Shown piece by piece: positions 1 to 13,300 of a stretch of 64,000 nt of DNA. The notes beneath the pieces were generated by a model, which saw only the letters and a program-made list of their open reading frames with translations, ran no database searches and was not told the DNA's origin. Each line of letters begins with the position of its first letter. Positions within the stretch are counted from its first letter, which is position 1. This stretch comes from Larimichthys crocea (taxonomy: Eukaryota > Chordata > Actinopteri > Sciaenidae). The stretch is taken from positions 15,436,871 through 15,500,870 of the forward strand of contig NC_040028.1 in assembly GCF_000972845.2 (NCBI RefSeq), written 5' to 3'. The translations under genes were made by a program, and so were the position numbers.

Positions 1-11
1 AGCATACTTAC

Positions 12-222
12 TGGTTAATATAGTCCTGCGTTTGCACTGTTCCTCCACCCCGCCTTGCTTTTTGCCTGATATGGTGAAAGGCATCTCAAACACAAAACGA
101 CGGATGTTGTGGCTCTTCTCGAAGTCGGTCTTCCTGTCCGTCAGCTCCTTCTCCTCCAGGTAAGGAGTCACATGAGTCACTTGGATATACGCAAACTTGG
201 AGTCCAGGTCTTTGGGGTTAAT
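12..222 (-). CDS. dock9: dock9 exon 51 (DHR2), last exon inside the window
   Basis: Residues 1842-1912, [20 protein letters not shown] through [11 protein letters not shown]. Matches [21 protein letters not shown] and [14 protein letters not shown]. Acceptor GCAG, donor A|GTAAGT at 10-11, so at least one more exon lies left of the window. Confidence 0.97.
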
Positions 223-3200
223 CTGCAGAGAATACATGTGATTGCAACAGATCAGTGCTCAAGTTTTATAAATCTTCTTGGCCTTATCACAAATGGAATA
301 TGAACAAAGTCTTACCCGTCCGGAGTCCTGGATCATTTTCACGTTCTCCTGTCCAAACTTGTCAGAGTACAGTTTAAGGAGCCTCTGAGATATCTCAGAC
401 AGAGGGGTGAATTTGGGTTCTTTGTAGATGTACTCTTTACCGTCTTCATCTTCAAAGAAGCCCTAAGTAAAGATAAAACATGATCCAAGTGAATAAAAAC
501 AGACAATATTTTTTTTATCTAGTGAGATATAAAGAAGCAAACAGTGCCACGTCAAACCACACATGGGCGGTGAGAGGGAGTCATTCCAACAGTTTGTTAA
601 AATGAAATGATAAAACACTTTTTAAGTCTCAGCTCGGGGGCTGAGATGTTTGTCAGATTCCACAAATACACAATCCTCTATCTAATGTCCAAGCACAGAC
701 ACAAAAAAAGAGAAGAACTCCACTGCAAGACATCAACTAGTGTCAGTTCAATGACGTGAGACAGACCGAAGGACAGAGGTGAGGGGCACAGATTTCACAC
801 TGTCAGTGGGAGCACTCAGATTAGACAGTTGACTTGTATGTAAATGGACCCATGAACTGCCGATGGGGTGAAGCCATGCATTTAACCCATGAGAGAAGAA
901 GTTTCTTACTACGGTTAGGGCTAACACTGAGGCTGGAGTACAGGAGTTAAAAGGCTAGAAGATAAGCAACGCACGTGAAGTAGCACAACACAGCCTGACA
1001 CACCACAGCAGTCCAACTGTAACGCTGGCTTTCATATTGATTTACCTCAGCCTCTGAGTCAGTAAACTGGTACTGCTACAGGACAGCAGAACATAAAATC
1101 ATCGTTATTCCATGAGAACTATCTAAATATTATGAATAAATTGAACAGACTACTGCATCCCCAGTTAGACCACCATGTCAAGAGACACATGGATCTCTAT
1201 TTTAAAAAAAGGGCACACAGGCAGAGGTAACCACACCCAACAAGTTATTTCAAAAGACTTCACAAGATAAGACAACATTGAGGGTCAGTACCAAAATCTT
1301 ACAAACGTACATCTGTAACACAAAAGCAGAAACACTGGAATGAGTGCAGAAGTGAAAGAGTGCCATGCAACACCAGTTCCAAAAACAAAAAAGCAGCTGT
1401 GGTGACTGTTACTGTGACTTGAAGCAGCAAACATGTCTGTCTGACACAGTGCAATGGATTACAGCAGCACCGACACCACACACAGAGACTTAGGCTGCTC
1501 AGAGAGGCTACCGCACAACTTACCGCTGCCTTCAAAGAGGACAAAAAGCAGAAAAGGGTATTAGAGTGCATCGTAACAGGCCACTGCATGTGGTCATGCT
1601 CTGAAAAAAATATCTTAAGCAGCTCCCATGCACAGTGTGAATTACTTTGCAACACCGGTGACCAAATTAATGTGCGGTCCGTTGAGTTAATGTGAGAAAA
1701 CCGGACTAACCTGGCCAAAGAAAGCCACTCTGAAGTAGGTGCCGAGCAATCTCTTGCCCGTGTGCATGACCTCCGTCACTTTACTGTATGCACGATGCAG
1801 CGTGTCATACAGGTGGGCCAGTTTCTGTGCAGAGTATTAAAAAAAATAATGTTAAAAATCTGAACTTTAATGTCACAGCCTTGGCTAAATTAGTGGGGAT
1901 GAATGATGATGAAGCAGCCTTGTACCTCAAAGTCCCTGCGCTTCTCATAAATGGGGATTATGAGTTTGTAAATGTCGGAGATGAGCTCGTAGCGCTCAGC
2001 TTTCCACAGTCCATCTGCGCACTCCTCCAAAAGCTCCATGAGGACATCCTGAAGAAACAAGACAAAGAAGACAAATAAGAAAGAAAGCACAAACCAAAGC
2101 GATCAATATAAAGAATTAAAGAAAAAATGCACATCTGTGTATTCTAGTGAGCTGCTGGCTTGCAGGTAGACATCAGCAGAAATTGTCTTCTTTATTTGGA
2201 AGACATCGATATGTGCTGAAACATCGACTCGCAGAATTACAAATAAAAGACTGCACTGGTCATGATATTGAGAAAATATGGCATATCCCCTCCTGAAAAA
2301 TTGTATCTATACAAGAAATAAACAGTAATTATGTCTCATTTTCATGCTTATGTGATTGATCTACTGTTGGATATTGCAGAAAAGTCTAAATCTGTGCTGA
2401 AATACTGACACAGCCAGTTACTTGAATGATTAGATTTTTGGACAGCAAGAGATCAACATAATTATATGCCCCAAACATTATGATACATTCATTTGGCACA
2501 TGCCTTCTCCAACAAAACAACAGACTGTATCTGAATTCATGTTTATTTGCCTGAAGCACGGCCCACAGCATGGTGATTTATCATTTGTGTTCGCATTAGT
2601 CATACACACCTCATTGAAATGGACGTCCTGCATGCCGACGTCCTCCATCATCGCTGCTTCTTCGTCAATGTTTGGAGTCACGACGCGGAACGCCGTGCAG
2701 CCCTGCTTGATCATGCCTGCACACGGCACAAACACGAGACAATCTTAGTAGTGATCACTAACGTGGTTCTGAGTATGTCTCAGATGATGATAATACTTGT
2801 GACATGTGTGAATAGAGCTGCTGTGTAGCATGTACGTCAAAACAGATTAACAAAGCACCTTTTCTCCGCAGGTATTCTGCCACAAGTGCTGCAACGTGCA
2901 CGTAACACATGGCCGCCTGTAAACAACAAGAACAGCTCATGTTAGACAAGAAAAGGTTGATTCAGTCAGGATTTGAGTTTTGAAATTGACCAGACACTTT
3001 ACCAGACAAACAATATTTGAGTCTACCACAAAATTCAACCGATTCAGCCACATAGGCTGAGCTCTTATCACAGACCTCTGACAGGTCTCCGTTCTTCACG
3101 TGGATTCGGGCCATGCTGTCCAGCCAGGTCTTGCGTAGTTCAGGCGTGCTGGCGTAAGATTTGGCGAGGCTGTACTGCAGGTCCACCAGCATCTCTGGAT

Positions 3201-6200
3201 CTCTCTCGTGCTCCTTCATCTGAGCCGTAGCCATCAAAACTGTTCTGATACGTTTGGTCAGGTCCTTCACATCTGATGGGAAAGCTGTGTTCTGTTGAGG
3301 AACAGGTCAGCTAGTTAAGGAATATATATCGACCTCCAAACCAGAACATAATGCACATGAATGAATTCCCGACCTTAATGGTTTTGTCGCTGTTGGCACA
3401 GTTGTTGATTATTGACAGAGACTGCTGGAAGCGGGTACTTCCGATACCAATCACATCAGCTATCAACTGACTGACAGCAATCACCACCTGAAGAAAAGGA
3501 GTGACTGATTACTAAATACTGTTGAATCCCTCAAGTCTTACATGTCAGCACTTCAAAAGTCGAAATCTTCCAAATGAAGACAAATTATTTAGTATCAAGC
3601 AGATAAAACAATGTTTTCTGAGCTGTTAAACAGGGTGCAGAAGCCCAGAGCTTCATTATTTTTAAAGGCCACAGAAGGAAAATCCCACCTGTAAGTGCGT
3701 CCGGACAAATGACTTTCGACTTGTGTAGTCAAAATTGCTCTTCATGAGGAAGTAGAGCAGATGGGCTGCATCGCTGCGGATGGAGCTCAGCTTGGAGTTA
3801 CAACACTTCAAGATCTCATAGCAGAAAGCAGCGCACATGTCGGCACGCCCTTCATAAAATGTGCAGGGGAACTAGAAGGGAGAAGAAGATGAGCAGGTTA
3901 TCAGCTACTGTGGACGAGACCAAATTAAAGAGTGTTGTTGTTAGGCAGGCGGCCGACATGCTCCATACCTTGTAGATGAAGGTGCGCAGTGAGGTAAAGA
4001 CCTGCTTGAGGGCCGTCTCTGACTGATTGATCCGGAGGAAACAGAGGTGGACGTCAAACACCTTCTTCATTAGTGGACTGTGGCCATGGTCAGAGCACAG
4101 CTGGGTCTGTGGAGAAAGATAGAGCATTAATAAGGTCTGACATAATTACTGGATAACTTAAATGCTGTATGTTTACAAACGAGTAAATGACGTGTTCTGT
4201 CTGTTACCTTGAATCCCATGATGAAGATACTTAGCGTGTCCAGGACAGTCAGGCACACTTCAGTAGCGATGTTCGCCTCCAGGACTGACTGATTTAACAC
4301 GTCTGCATCCGAGTGACTATAGGCTAAAGAGGACAAAACAGAAAGCTGTAGCCGTTTCATCCCCACTAGTACAACTTTTGACATTTAAATGTCATAACAT
4401 ACCTTAGGGTACATTCAGACAGGATCAGGCGCTACAAAACAAATCTCTGCTGGGTTGTCAGTGGAGTGTGTGGGGATGTGTCTATTTGTCCTGAATGCAA
4501 CCGATGTGAAACAATCAGGAAATAACTTTATTTCACTGCTTAACGATTTCTCGATGCCGGCGCTCGCTCACTCTCATTCACTGTTTATGTCTCTCAACCA
4601 ATGCTCTCTCTCCCTCTCTATCTCTCTCAAACCATCAGACACAAATTAAACTTCTTCATGTCACTGAACACTTAAACTTTTATTCCAAAAGTTGGATCAA
4701 GCTCAACTTCTCCGCCTCAGGTCGCTGTGTTTTTTCCGCTGTGTGACCCCGACCACAGCCAAAATGCAACAACCCCCGCTCAAATTAATGGAAAATCCTG
4801 CCGCAGCGCCGGATCCTGTCTGAATTGTACCCGTAGTGTTAAAGGCAAAGCTGTTGCTTGAAAAATGGAAAATTTCATTATGCTGAAAAGATTAAGTTTC
4901 ATTCCAAACTGGAACAAAAATGATCGTACTACTTTAAACTAACGAACGGTGACACATCACTGAGGCATGAATTTAAAATTTGGCCACAAACTGTAGCAAT
5001 GATTTAGTTTGAGCGCCAATGTTTGAAGGAATGAATTTCAGGCAGCATTTTTCTTAAAATATACATATTTATATATTTTGGAATGAAACTCTTCATATTT
5101 GACATGAATCACTTTTCTTTCTTTTCTTTTTTTTCCAGAGAATGAAATCAAGTTAAGAGCAGATGAGCTGGCCAGAGGGATGAGAAGACTTTGAAAGCTA
5201 ATGTTCAGTTAAAATAGGCATGCTCTTAATTAAAAAAAAAACTCAAATTAACAGAGCCAGTAACAGTCTGCAAAATGCCTGCCAGCCTGATACATTCTTA
5301 CCATGGTCTACAGATATTCCAAGAATACTTGAAATCTTTCTTACACTGAAAACACAAAGAAACTGAATTAAATCATGCCATTTAAAAAAAAAAGACTGAG
5401 CACACAGCGTAAGCCCTTTACATCAAATCAATATAATGCTGCACACAGCTACCTTAGCCCCAATTTAATTTAATTTACTGATGATGCACCCAGGTTCTTT
5501 GGCTGGGTTCGGATAGATGATGAGCAAGAGTGTGACGTTGATGAAGATGATGTTGAAAAAAAAGCATGAGGAGTCATGGTGAGGAGGCGGAGGAGGGCGG
5601 GGCGGGTGGTCCTCTTTTAGAGGATGTTTGATGAAATGTATAGTATGGGGCACTTACTGTGGTTAAAAGTGTATGAGTTATCCAGGCTGCTGAGCTGCTG
5701 TAAGCGGGCATGCATCATTCCCGCCCTGTTACGGGACACAGGCAGAGTCTGAGACTTCCGCTCATGTGCTACAGGTCCTGCCCCATCCTGGTTCCTGATG
5801 AGGAAACAGGAAAATGTTAGACGGATGGCTGCGTGGTAGCAGAGCCAGAGTTAGTGAAGCAGGTTTGGGTGAATAAGACGCCATTTTACACACTTAGGTG
5901 GTGTAAATATCACAGTTTTTGTGTCACACCTTGATTCTATCTAGTTAAATATGTAGCTTGTGGGATTTTAAATGCGTCACGATGAAAACATTCAAACATT
6001 TCGGGTGACTTTTACACATATTGTGGCACTAATGCAGTAAAGTTTGGCATGCGTTTTAATTAGATAATTATCGAAGCAGCATTAAAAGCATTAAAGCAAA
6101 GTGAGTTACAGCAAACGCCATGCATATGAGAATGAGAGAGACAGATGCTCTACATGAATTTACAGCCAGTAGTTGTGTCACAGCACTGCAACTTGTGTAG

Positions 6201-9200
6201 GGTGAGAAGATATCATGCATTTAAGAAAGTCAGTTCCACCTTTAGTCTTACCCAAGCAGGAGGTGGGGGGGCAGGAGCCAGGTTTTTATTTCATTATGTT
6301 AAACTTGCCAGCATTTAAGTGAATAGAGATAGAAACAGTGGTGGGTGGTTAGAGAGAGTGTGAACACCCAAAGCCCTCTGGGAGTCAAGGCCAGAGCTCC
6401 CAGATAGTGTGTGTTTGTTTGGATACATTTTAATCTCAAGTCAGGTAATTGTGCTCTTACATTCACACCATTCAACAGTCACACACATTTTACACTGGAT
6501 GAGATAAAACGGAGGCGATAAGTAGCTACGTCACTGTCATACGAAGTTTAATGGACAATAACGTACTGCATACAAACTATTGTGTGTGTTCATAATCAGA
6601 TACAGCTCAGGGGCTATTTATGAAGTTGCCAGTGGGCATGTGGAAAGATTACTGAGTAGCTCATTTATTCATTTGGAATAATAGAAATGAACATGTGATT
6701 TAAATCACAAGTGCATCACCAAGTTAAAAGTAATGTATACATAGTTAGAAGTAATGGATAATATAAACTATATATCTCAGCTTAATTAACCCGTACTGCA
6801 TAATTACACTGCTAAGTTGTAGTAGTACCAAAACAAAATGACCTAAACACTGACAATTCAAATTGTATGAAGAAATGGGAACCACTACTAAAATCCTTCA
6901 TCAAGAATTCAACTGGATGACAATTGAAGTGGTATTTATGCCGACAACAACATTACCTTGCGATGTATCTCTTTCCCATGTATCTGAACTGATGGAGGCA
7001 CACCCTGAAAAGAGGAAAGTAAAGTAAAAAATCAGCCACAGTCACATAAATTTCAAGATTTTCTCATAATGTAAGGTTTGTCGTGAAAGCAATCTAGATT
7101 AGATTCGACTTTATCGTCACTAAACAAAGTAACAACAAAATGCAATCCAAGACGTCTTACTCGATTAGGGTTAGGAAGTCCATTAGTTCAGTAGATGAAG
7201 CCTTGTTCCAGTAGGTGAACAGAGCATCTGGAAGAGACATCGGAGAGACTTTTTTTTTTTTTTTTTTTTTTTGGGACTGTAGACATGTAAGTGAGCTCAG
7301 TGTGCAGATATTCACACAAAAAGATCAGACGAGAGTGAGATGTTACCCTCAGACATGCTTTTGAGAACATGTAAGAAGCACATGAGGAGGCTCTTGATCT
7401 CTGACTGGTCCAGTTTATCACATCGCAGGAGGGTACTGCCCAGGGCTGAAGCAGGCTGGTTCTGAGGGGACAAAGACAGTCAAATATGTGATCCTGTCAG
7501 GGCTCTTTGCTCTGTCTAACTCCTTTTGGTGCTTCTCTCATGAGCGCATTCACCATAGCAATTTTAATATATATTTTTTTAAAGATTTCCTTGTTTATAT
7601 GCAGTTTTGTGCTCATAGATCAGAGTCTAGAGAACTGAGCGTTGATTGTTTGTGATTTTTAAAAAGTTGGAAAAACTATACAAAAGGGACTTTTAGAGTG
7701 GTTATGATGTGATCAATGAGAGTTTTCTGAAGGCGTGGGATTACAGCGGTCAAGCTACACTAGTGGATTCATTCACTCAGACGTTGCAGAGGCTCTACCA
7801 CTGTGGAAAAAAAAGAAACTGCCGGTGGAAAACAATCACCCAGCTGAAGCAAAAAGAGCAGGGAGAAAACAGAACCACAGCAGGCGAGCGGCAGCTCTAC
7901 CACAGCAAGGGGGTTGGCGATATACCAAGCACGTTCCTTTGCCAGGAGTTGGTCTAGACATGAAACTGGCTGGGGATGACTTAATGGAAAGCATGAAGCT
8001 ATGGCTTTGGCTTTGTGATGGGTGTTTTTGGGGGAACTTCAGGGCTTAAGTTGTTTTCCTGAAAAGGTGGGCACAAACTGTAAAAGCAGCCGTGCAGCTA
8101 TTTTCATACACTTTAGTTTAACTATTACTCATGAGCGTCTTCTTTTTCACTTTTTTGCTGTTACACACAGATCAGGAATAAAAACAGCCTCGACGGAAGA
8201 TGAAACACACAACAGCAAAATCAAATCTTTTTTCTTTTTTGAGGCTGTCGATTGGTGAAAGCAAAACTGACACAGCACACGTGAGAGGAACTGAAAAAAG
8301 TGAGAAATGCTTATCAGCATCTGGAAAAAAAACAGCAGAGACAAACCCTGTGAGGCCCCCTGCAGGTCTACGTTATAACACCAGAGAGCAAACTGAGAAT
8401 TATATGGCAAAGAAAGGGCTTTAAGGGTTTAGGACACTCTCACACGCACACATACACTCTAACATTCCCAGACGGGACACTCCTTGGAGCTAGGGTGACT
8501 ATGAAGGAAGGAGGCGTTTTTGTACTTGAAGTGAAATGCTGGGCTGCAGGACGCTCTCTGGCACACAGGGGACAGAGAGCAGGGAGAAGTCCATGGTAAC
8601 ACGTTTGTTGCGCACGGAGAGCATGTTCTCCTCAGTCTCCGTAAAGAAGCGCAGGACATTGGCAGAGTGTCTCCGAACAAACTTTCCCGTCTGCCGTGGC
8701 CAGCCGTACAGGTAAGGTAGGGAAGTTAATGGTACAAGTTAACAAGGGGTGACTTTCTGGACTACTTTTGTCATAGGAAGGGGACCTCTGATATGCCTCC
8801 CGGGAGGCCTGAATTAGATTTCTAATAAATGTTGGATGAAATCACTTTATAGGTATCTTGAAGTTCTTTCTGAGCTCTACCTTGTCCAGAGAGTTGCCCT
8901 TGTCGTTGTGCTTCTCAGGCAGGCTGTTGCCAGAATCAGTGCTGATGAGTGACCCGCGTGAGTCTGCATGGCGCACAGAGTTAATGTTAGGGGTTGAAGA
9001 CGTGTGAGGTGAAGCTGTCAAACAAAGAAATATATAAAGATATATTAATATAGAAATATGATGTTCTTTTCTTTTAATATTTTTTTTATTTTTCAGTATC
9101 ATGTTTCCACTCACAGGTGCCAGAGATGACTCCAAAAACATCTTTGTGCAAGCTGGTGTCCAGAAAAGTGCTGGATCTGGGAGGTGTCATCAAAGCGTTG

Positions 9201-10255
9201 GTGAGAAGTGAATCTTCTCTTCCGTTCTGAGGAAAAAACATGCAACAGTTTAATGGACACAAACACACATAATGTATGAGGCTATGTGTACACTAAGTGT
9301 GTGAGGTGCAGGTCTTATGAGGTCCTAAACTCGAATGGTCAGTGTTATATGATGCAGAATTCACCCCAGATCCATCCATTTTCTGTAATCGCATCATCCT
9401 CATCACCCTTTTTTGTAAGTAGCTTTGGATAAAAGCGACTAAATGTCTAAATGTAATGAGGGTCATGGATATTACATGCTGGATATTATCCCAGCTGACA
9501 GACCAACAGAGGCAAACTCACACAGAAAGACCCCAGACGAGGTTCGAATCAGGAACTTTCTTGTTATGAGGCAAGACCGTGCCCTTAATGTAACACCCTA
9601 TCTACCAACATGCAGGAACTCAAACAGCGTCTACCTGGTCTACCCAGAGAGAAGCAATAAATACAACTTCAGGTTGCTCTATCGTATTAACAGAAAGTGA
9701 CGTTTTAAAAATTGTAGAAATTCAGTCTAGAATGGTAAGAGTCAAGCAATTAATTGATTAAAACATGTTTTGTAATTCAGAATCCACACCACAGTTTATG
9801 TCCTGGCTGAAAATTAAGTTTTATTAATGATGTAACCGACTATTAATGGTGACACTGTTTAACACTGTTTATTTGCATTTCTTGAACAGTGTATTACACC
9901 AGTGGCAGCACAGTGATGGCAGTGGTTAGCACTGTCACCTCGCTGGTTTGAATCTCAGGGGCCTTTCTGTGTCTGGAGTTATTCCCATATGTTCGCTTGG
10001 ATATGGGTATAGATGCCAGGAAGAGGGTTGTGTTATGAAAGAAAGCTATGTGTAGCAGATAAATATTTTTAAAAACAGCCACTAGGTGGCTCCCTTACAT
10101 TGTTAGACTGGTTGATGGTGAAGGGGGATACTTCCTTCACGTTCAGCCTGTTGACGTTCTCCTGGAGCAGACCAAACAAGGGCAAGTATAGCGTGGCCAA
10201 CCTGGCCTGCTGACTCTGAAAAACAAATTAATCTCTCAGCAGAATTTCTCAGGAT

Positions 10256-10310
<55 letters not shown>

Positions 10311-13300
10311 GAAGTGCAGAGGGAATAAGGAAGAGAGACAGAGGTAAGAAGGCGCTGCTTACTTTGGAGGTGTAGCGGTCATCAAATGTGTGTTTTATCA
10401 TCAGAGCCTTCAGCACCTGGATGGCTACCTGACGAATCTCCCTGAACTCCTGCAGACCTGCACTGACCTCCCTGAGCAGCAGCCCGACCAGGAAGTGGTT
10501 CTTACAGAAGTCATCTGTCAGCGAGTAATCCAGCTGGAGGTCTGAGGGGAGGAAGAGGAGGATGAAGTAAGTGAAGGATGTGAAAGGAAATTAATCACGA
10601 GCAGTGCCAAACAATGAGAACTGATTAAATAACAAGCTGGAGCAATGATATGTATCACAAGAAAACAGGAAGAGTATCCAGTGTGGTGATGGTATTCAAA
10701 TCTGGTGAACAACTTTCTTGTTGACGCCCATCAAACAATTTACATGAGGATTTGTACAACGACAGCTGTTCACAGATGGTTTCCAACATCATTTAAAAGA
10801 AGTAAAGCAATCCCAAGTCACACGGAAAGATTCCCCCCATAATGACTCCAAACCACCTTCAGACAAGAAAATAAAACTCCTTGTGAACAGTATAATCTAA
10901 TCCATAATCTCAGCACAATGTCATGAAGAGGATAGATAAATCATGCCACATCAACCAGGATGTGGCAAAGCTGGATTTGAGCTCAGATTTTGGGTCATTT
11001 TACCCAAATGATTAGATCGTCTGCTCTTTTTTGGAGAGGACATGCAAAGCAGCACACCTTCGCACCTACCTACCAGTATCGTACGACTCCACCGTATCAT
11101 ACGGAGATAAAAAAGCTAATTGAGGAACACAAAAAAGAAGTATGTTCTGTAAAATTAAAAGACTTTTAAATGAGGTGTAGAATAAAGTAGAATTATTTTT
11201 ATTTCTGTTGACCTTTGAGAGTAAGGCAGAATATTCTTCTCCAACACTGGAACTTAAGTGAGCTACCATCAGGCTCAATACTCAAACACTCACCTTGAAA
11301 TCTCAGTATTCTTCCCTTTCCAAATGGCATCGGCAGGTTTAAGGGGACGTAATGCTCGTGGTTGCACACGACACGCAGGAACTCAAACCTGAACTCAAAC
11401 AGCGTCTGCAATTTAAAAACCAACAGAAGTCAGTGAGACAACACGAAACAACACCTTCTTGTCCAAAACATATGTGCAGCATGGCTTGATATCCTCCATA
11501 AGGAGGCTTCTTTTTAAAATATCAGTGTACCTTTGGGTCTCCGGGCATAAAACAGTTGATGTAGTTGTTGATCTGCTTGAACGCAAAGCCTCTGTCCATC
11601 AGGTTGAAACAGCGCTACAGAAGGATCAGAGAAAGAGGTGCCGTCATTATTCAGAGCGAATAAATAAATATGTAGAACAAGAACATGAGAGTTGCAGGAA
11701 TTGCGGCTCCTGACCTTGATGAAGACTGCTAGACTGTGGTTGGCGTTCCTGGCAGCATCCAAGTTGTCTTTGTATTTCTGAGTGATGTGTGGCATCATCA
11801 TGTTGACCAGTGTCTCCACAGTGTGATGGAAGGCTGCCGAAAAGCGCTGATTTCTGGACAGCTGTAGGGTATAAGTCAAATGCTACACCTCAGTTTACAT
11901 TTAGTTGACGCTTTTATCCAAAGTGACTTACAAAAAAGGGAAAGAATCACGCTGCAGTGCAACAAGCACATGTTATAGTGAGAAGAGCTGGGTCTTCAGG
12001 AGTTGTTTTTTTTTTTTTTTAAAGGTAGAGAGAGACGCCCCTGATCTGGTAGGAACTGGTAGCACGTTCCACCAACGGGGAAAACAGACGAGAAGAGTCT
12101 GCATTGCCCTGAGTGTACGGATGGCAGAGCCAGACATGGTTCACTGGAGGAGTGCAATGGTCGGGAGGCATATGTCTGTATAAGGGCATTGAAGTGGGTG
12201 GATGCAGGACTGGAGATTACTTCATGACCTTTTGGGTTGACTGAACACCGGGCGCGCTGCTGCTTTCTGGAATTCAGTTAAAGGGATAAGTCTGGTGATA
12301 TTCACCATGGCAAGACTAGTACTGAAAGAAGAAAGTGAAGCCAAAGCCTGATATAGTTCATCTCTTTGTGTCTTAGAGCTACACCGTTGTTCAAAAAAAC
12401 TATTAAAAACACATCAAGAAATCATTAGATTTACATGGGCGCTGCACTTTATCTTAAGTCAACACAACATACACTGTCCTGCTGCCAAAAATATTTACAA
12501 GCGCATAAAATGTGTATTATTCCCTGGGTGAAAATAGTCCCCAATAAATATACTACATACTCCTGTTAGAGTAACATGTTAAAAAAACTAAAATACCCTA
12601 CTGTTTTAAAAGTTTGCTCCTTTTGCGCCCCATTTTAAAGTGTAAGTGGAGAGAAGTTGAAAAGTACTGAGTACTATTTTCACAGTATTTGTTGACACTA
12701 GAAAATAAAAGCTGACCATCACCAGCTCTGTACTGTGACTGAAACTTCACAGTTTCCAGCCTGGTATGACCTCTCTTTTGGAGCATTTATTTGCTTTCAC
12801 CGCAGCCCTCCACATTGTGCCAGTGTGAGGTTAAACACAGGCTTGTGGTTGCTTACGGGGTACGAACAAATGCAGCCAATTAAACTGCACAACAGTGTGG
12901 GACAGACTGTGGATACAAAATACTTTGACTGTGGTGCTGTGGCTGTCCGCAAGACTTGGAATGTTGTAAACTACCTAAAGCTGTAATAAAGCAAACACGA
13001 GCAGACACCTCTGAGTCAAACACACATGTTGCAGCAGACTTACCTTCACTTTGCAGCTTTCAATCAAGTACTGAGCCATGGACTTGACTAAGGCTTCAAA
13101 GAAATACCAGGAGTACTGTGGGGCAGACAAACATCAATCAGAGAACAATAAAATGGAAATTCATGCCAGTTATAACCAGACACCATGCAATCCTTTGAAA
13201 AAGTACAAATATGTTACCTTGAGGAGCTTGTTACTCGTGAGGAAGTCAGTAGAAGGTTTTAAGATGGCAGTCATGGCTTTAGCCAGCTCCTCATGCACTG

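Larger units (their letters stand above)
463..3075. other. dock9 introns around exons 44-50
   Basis: Apart from exons listed, the longer intron stretches (463-1045, 1076-1523, 2049-2609) show ordinary AT-rich intron sequence. Nothing else recognised. Confidence 0.7.

Noticed and set aside
7735..8049. 104-codon plus-strand open frame in a dock9 intron
   Set aside because: No known domain; a second overlapping frame is equally open, as expected by chance in this composition.
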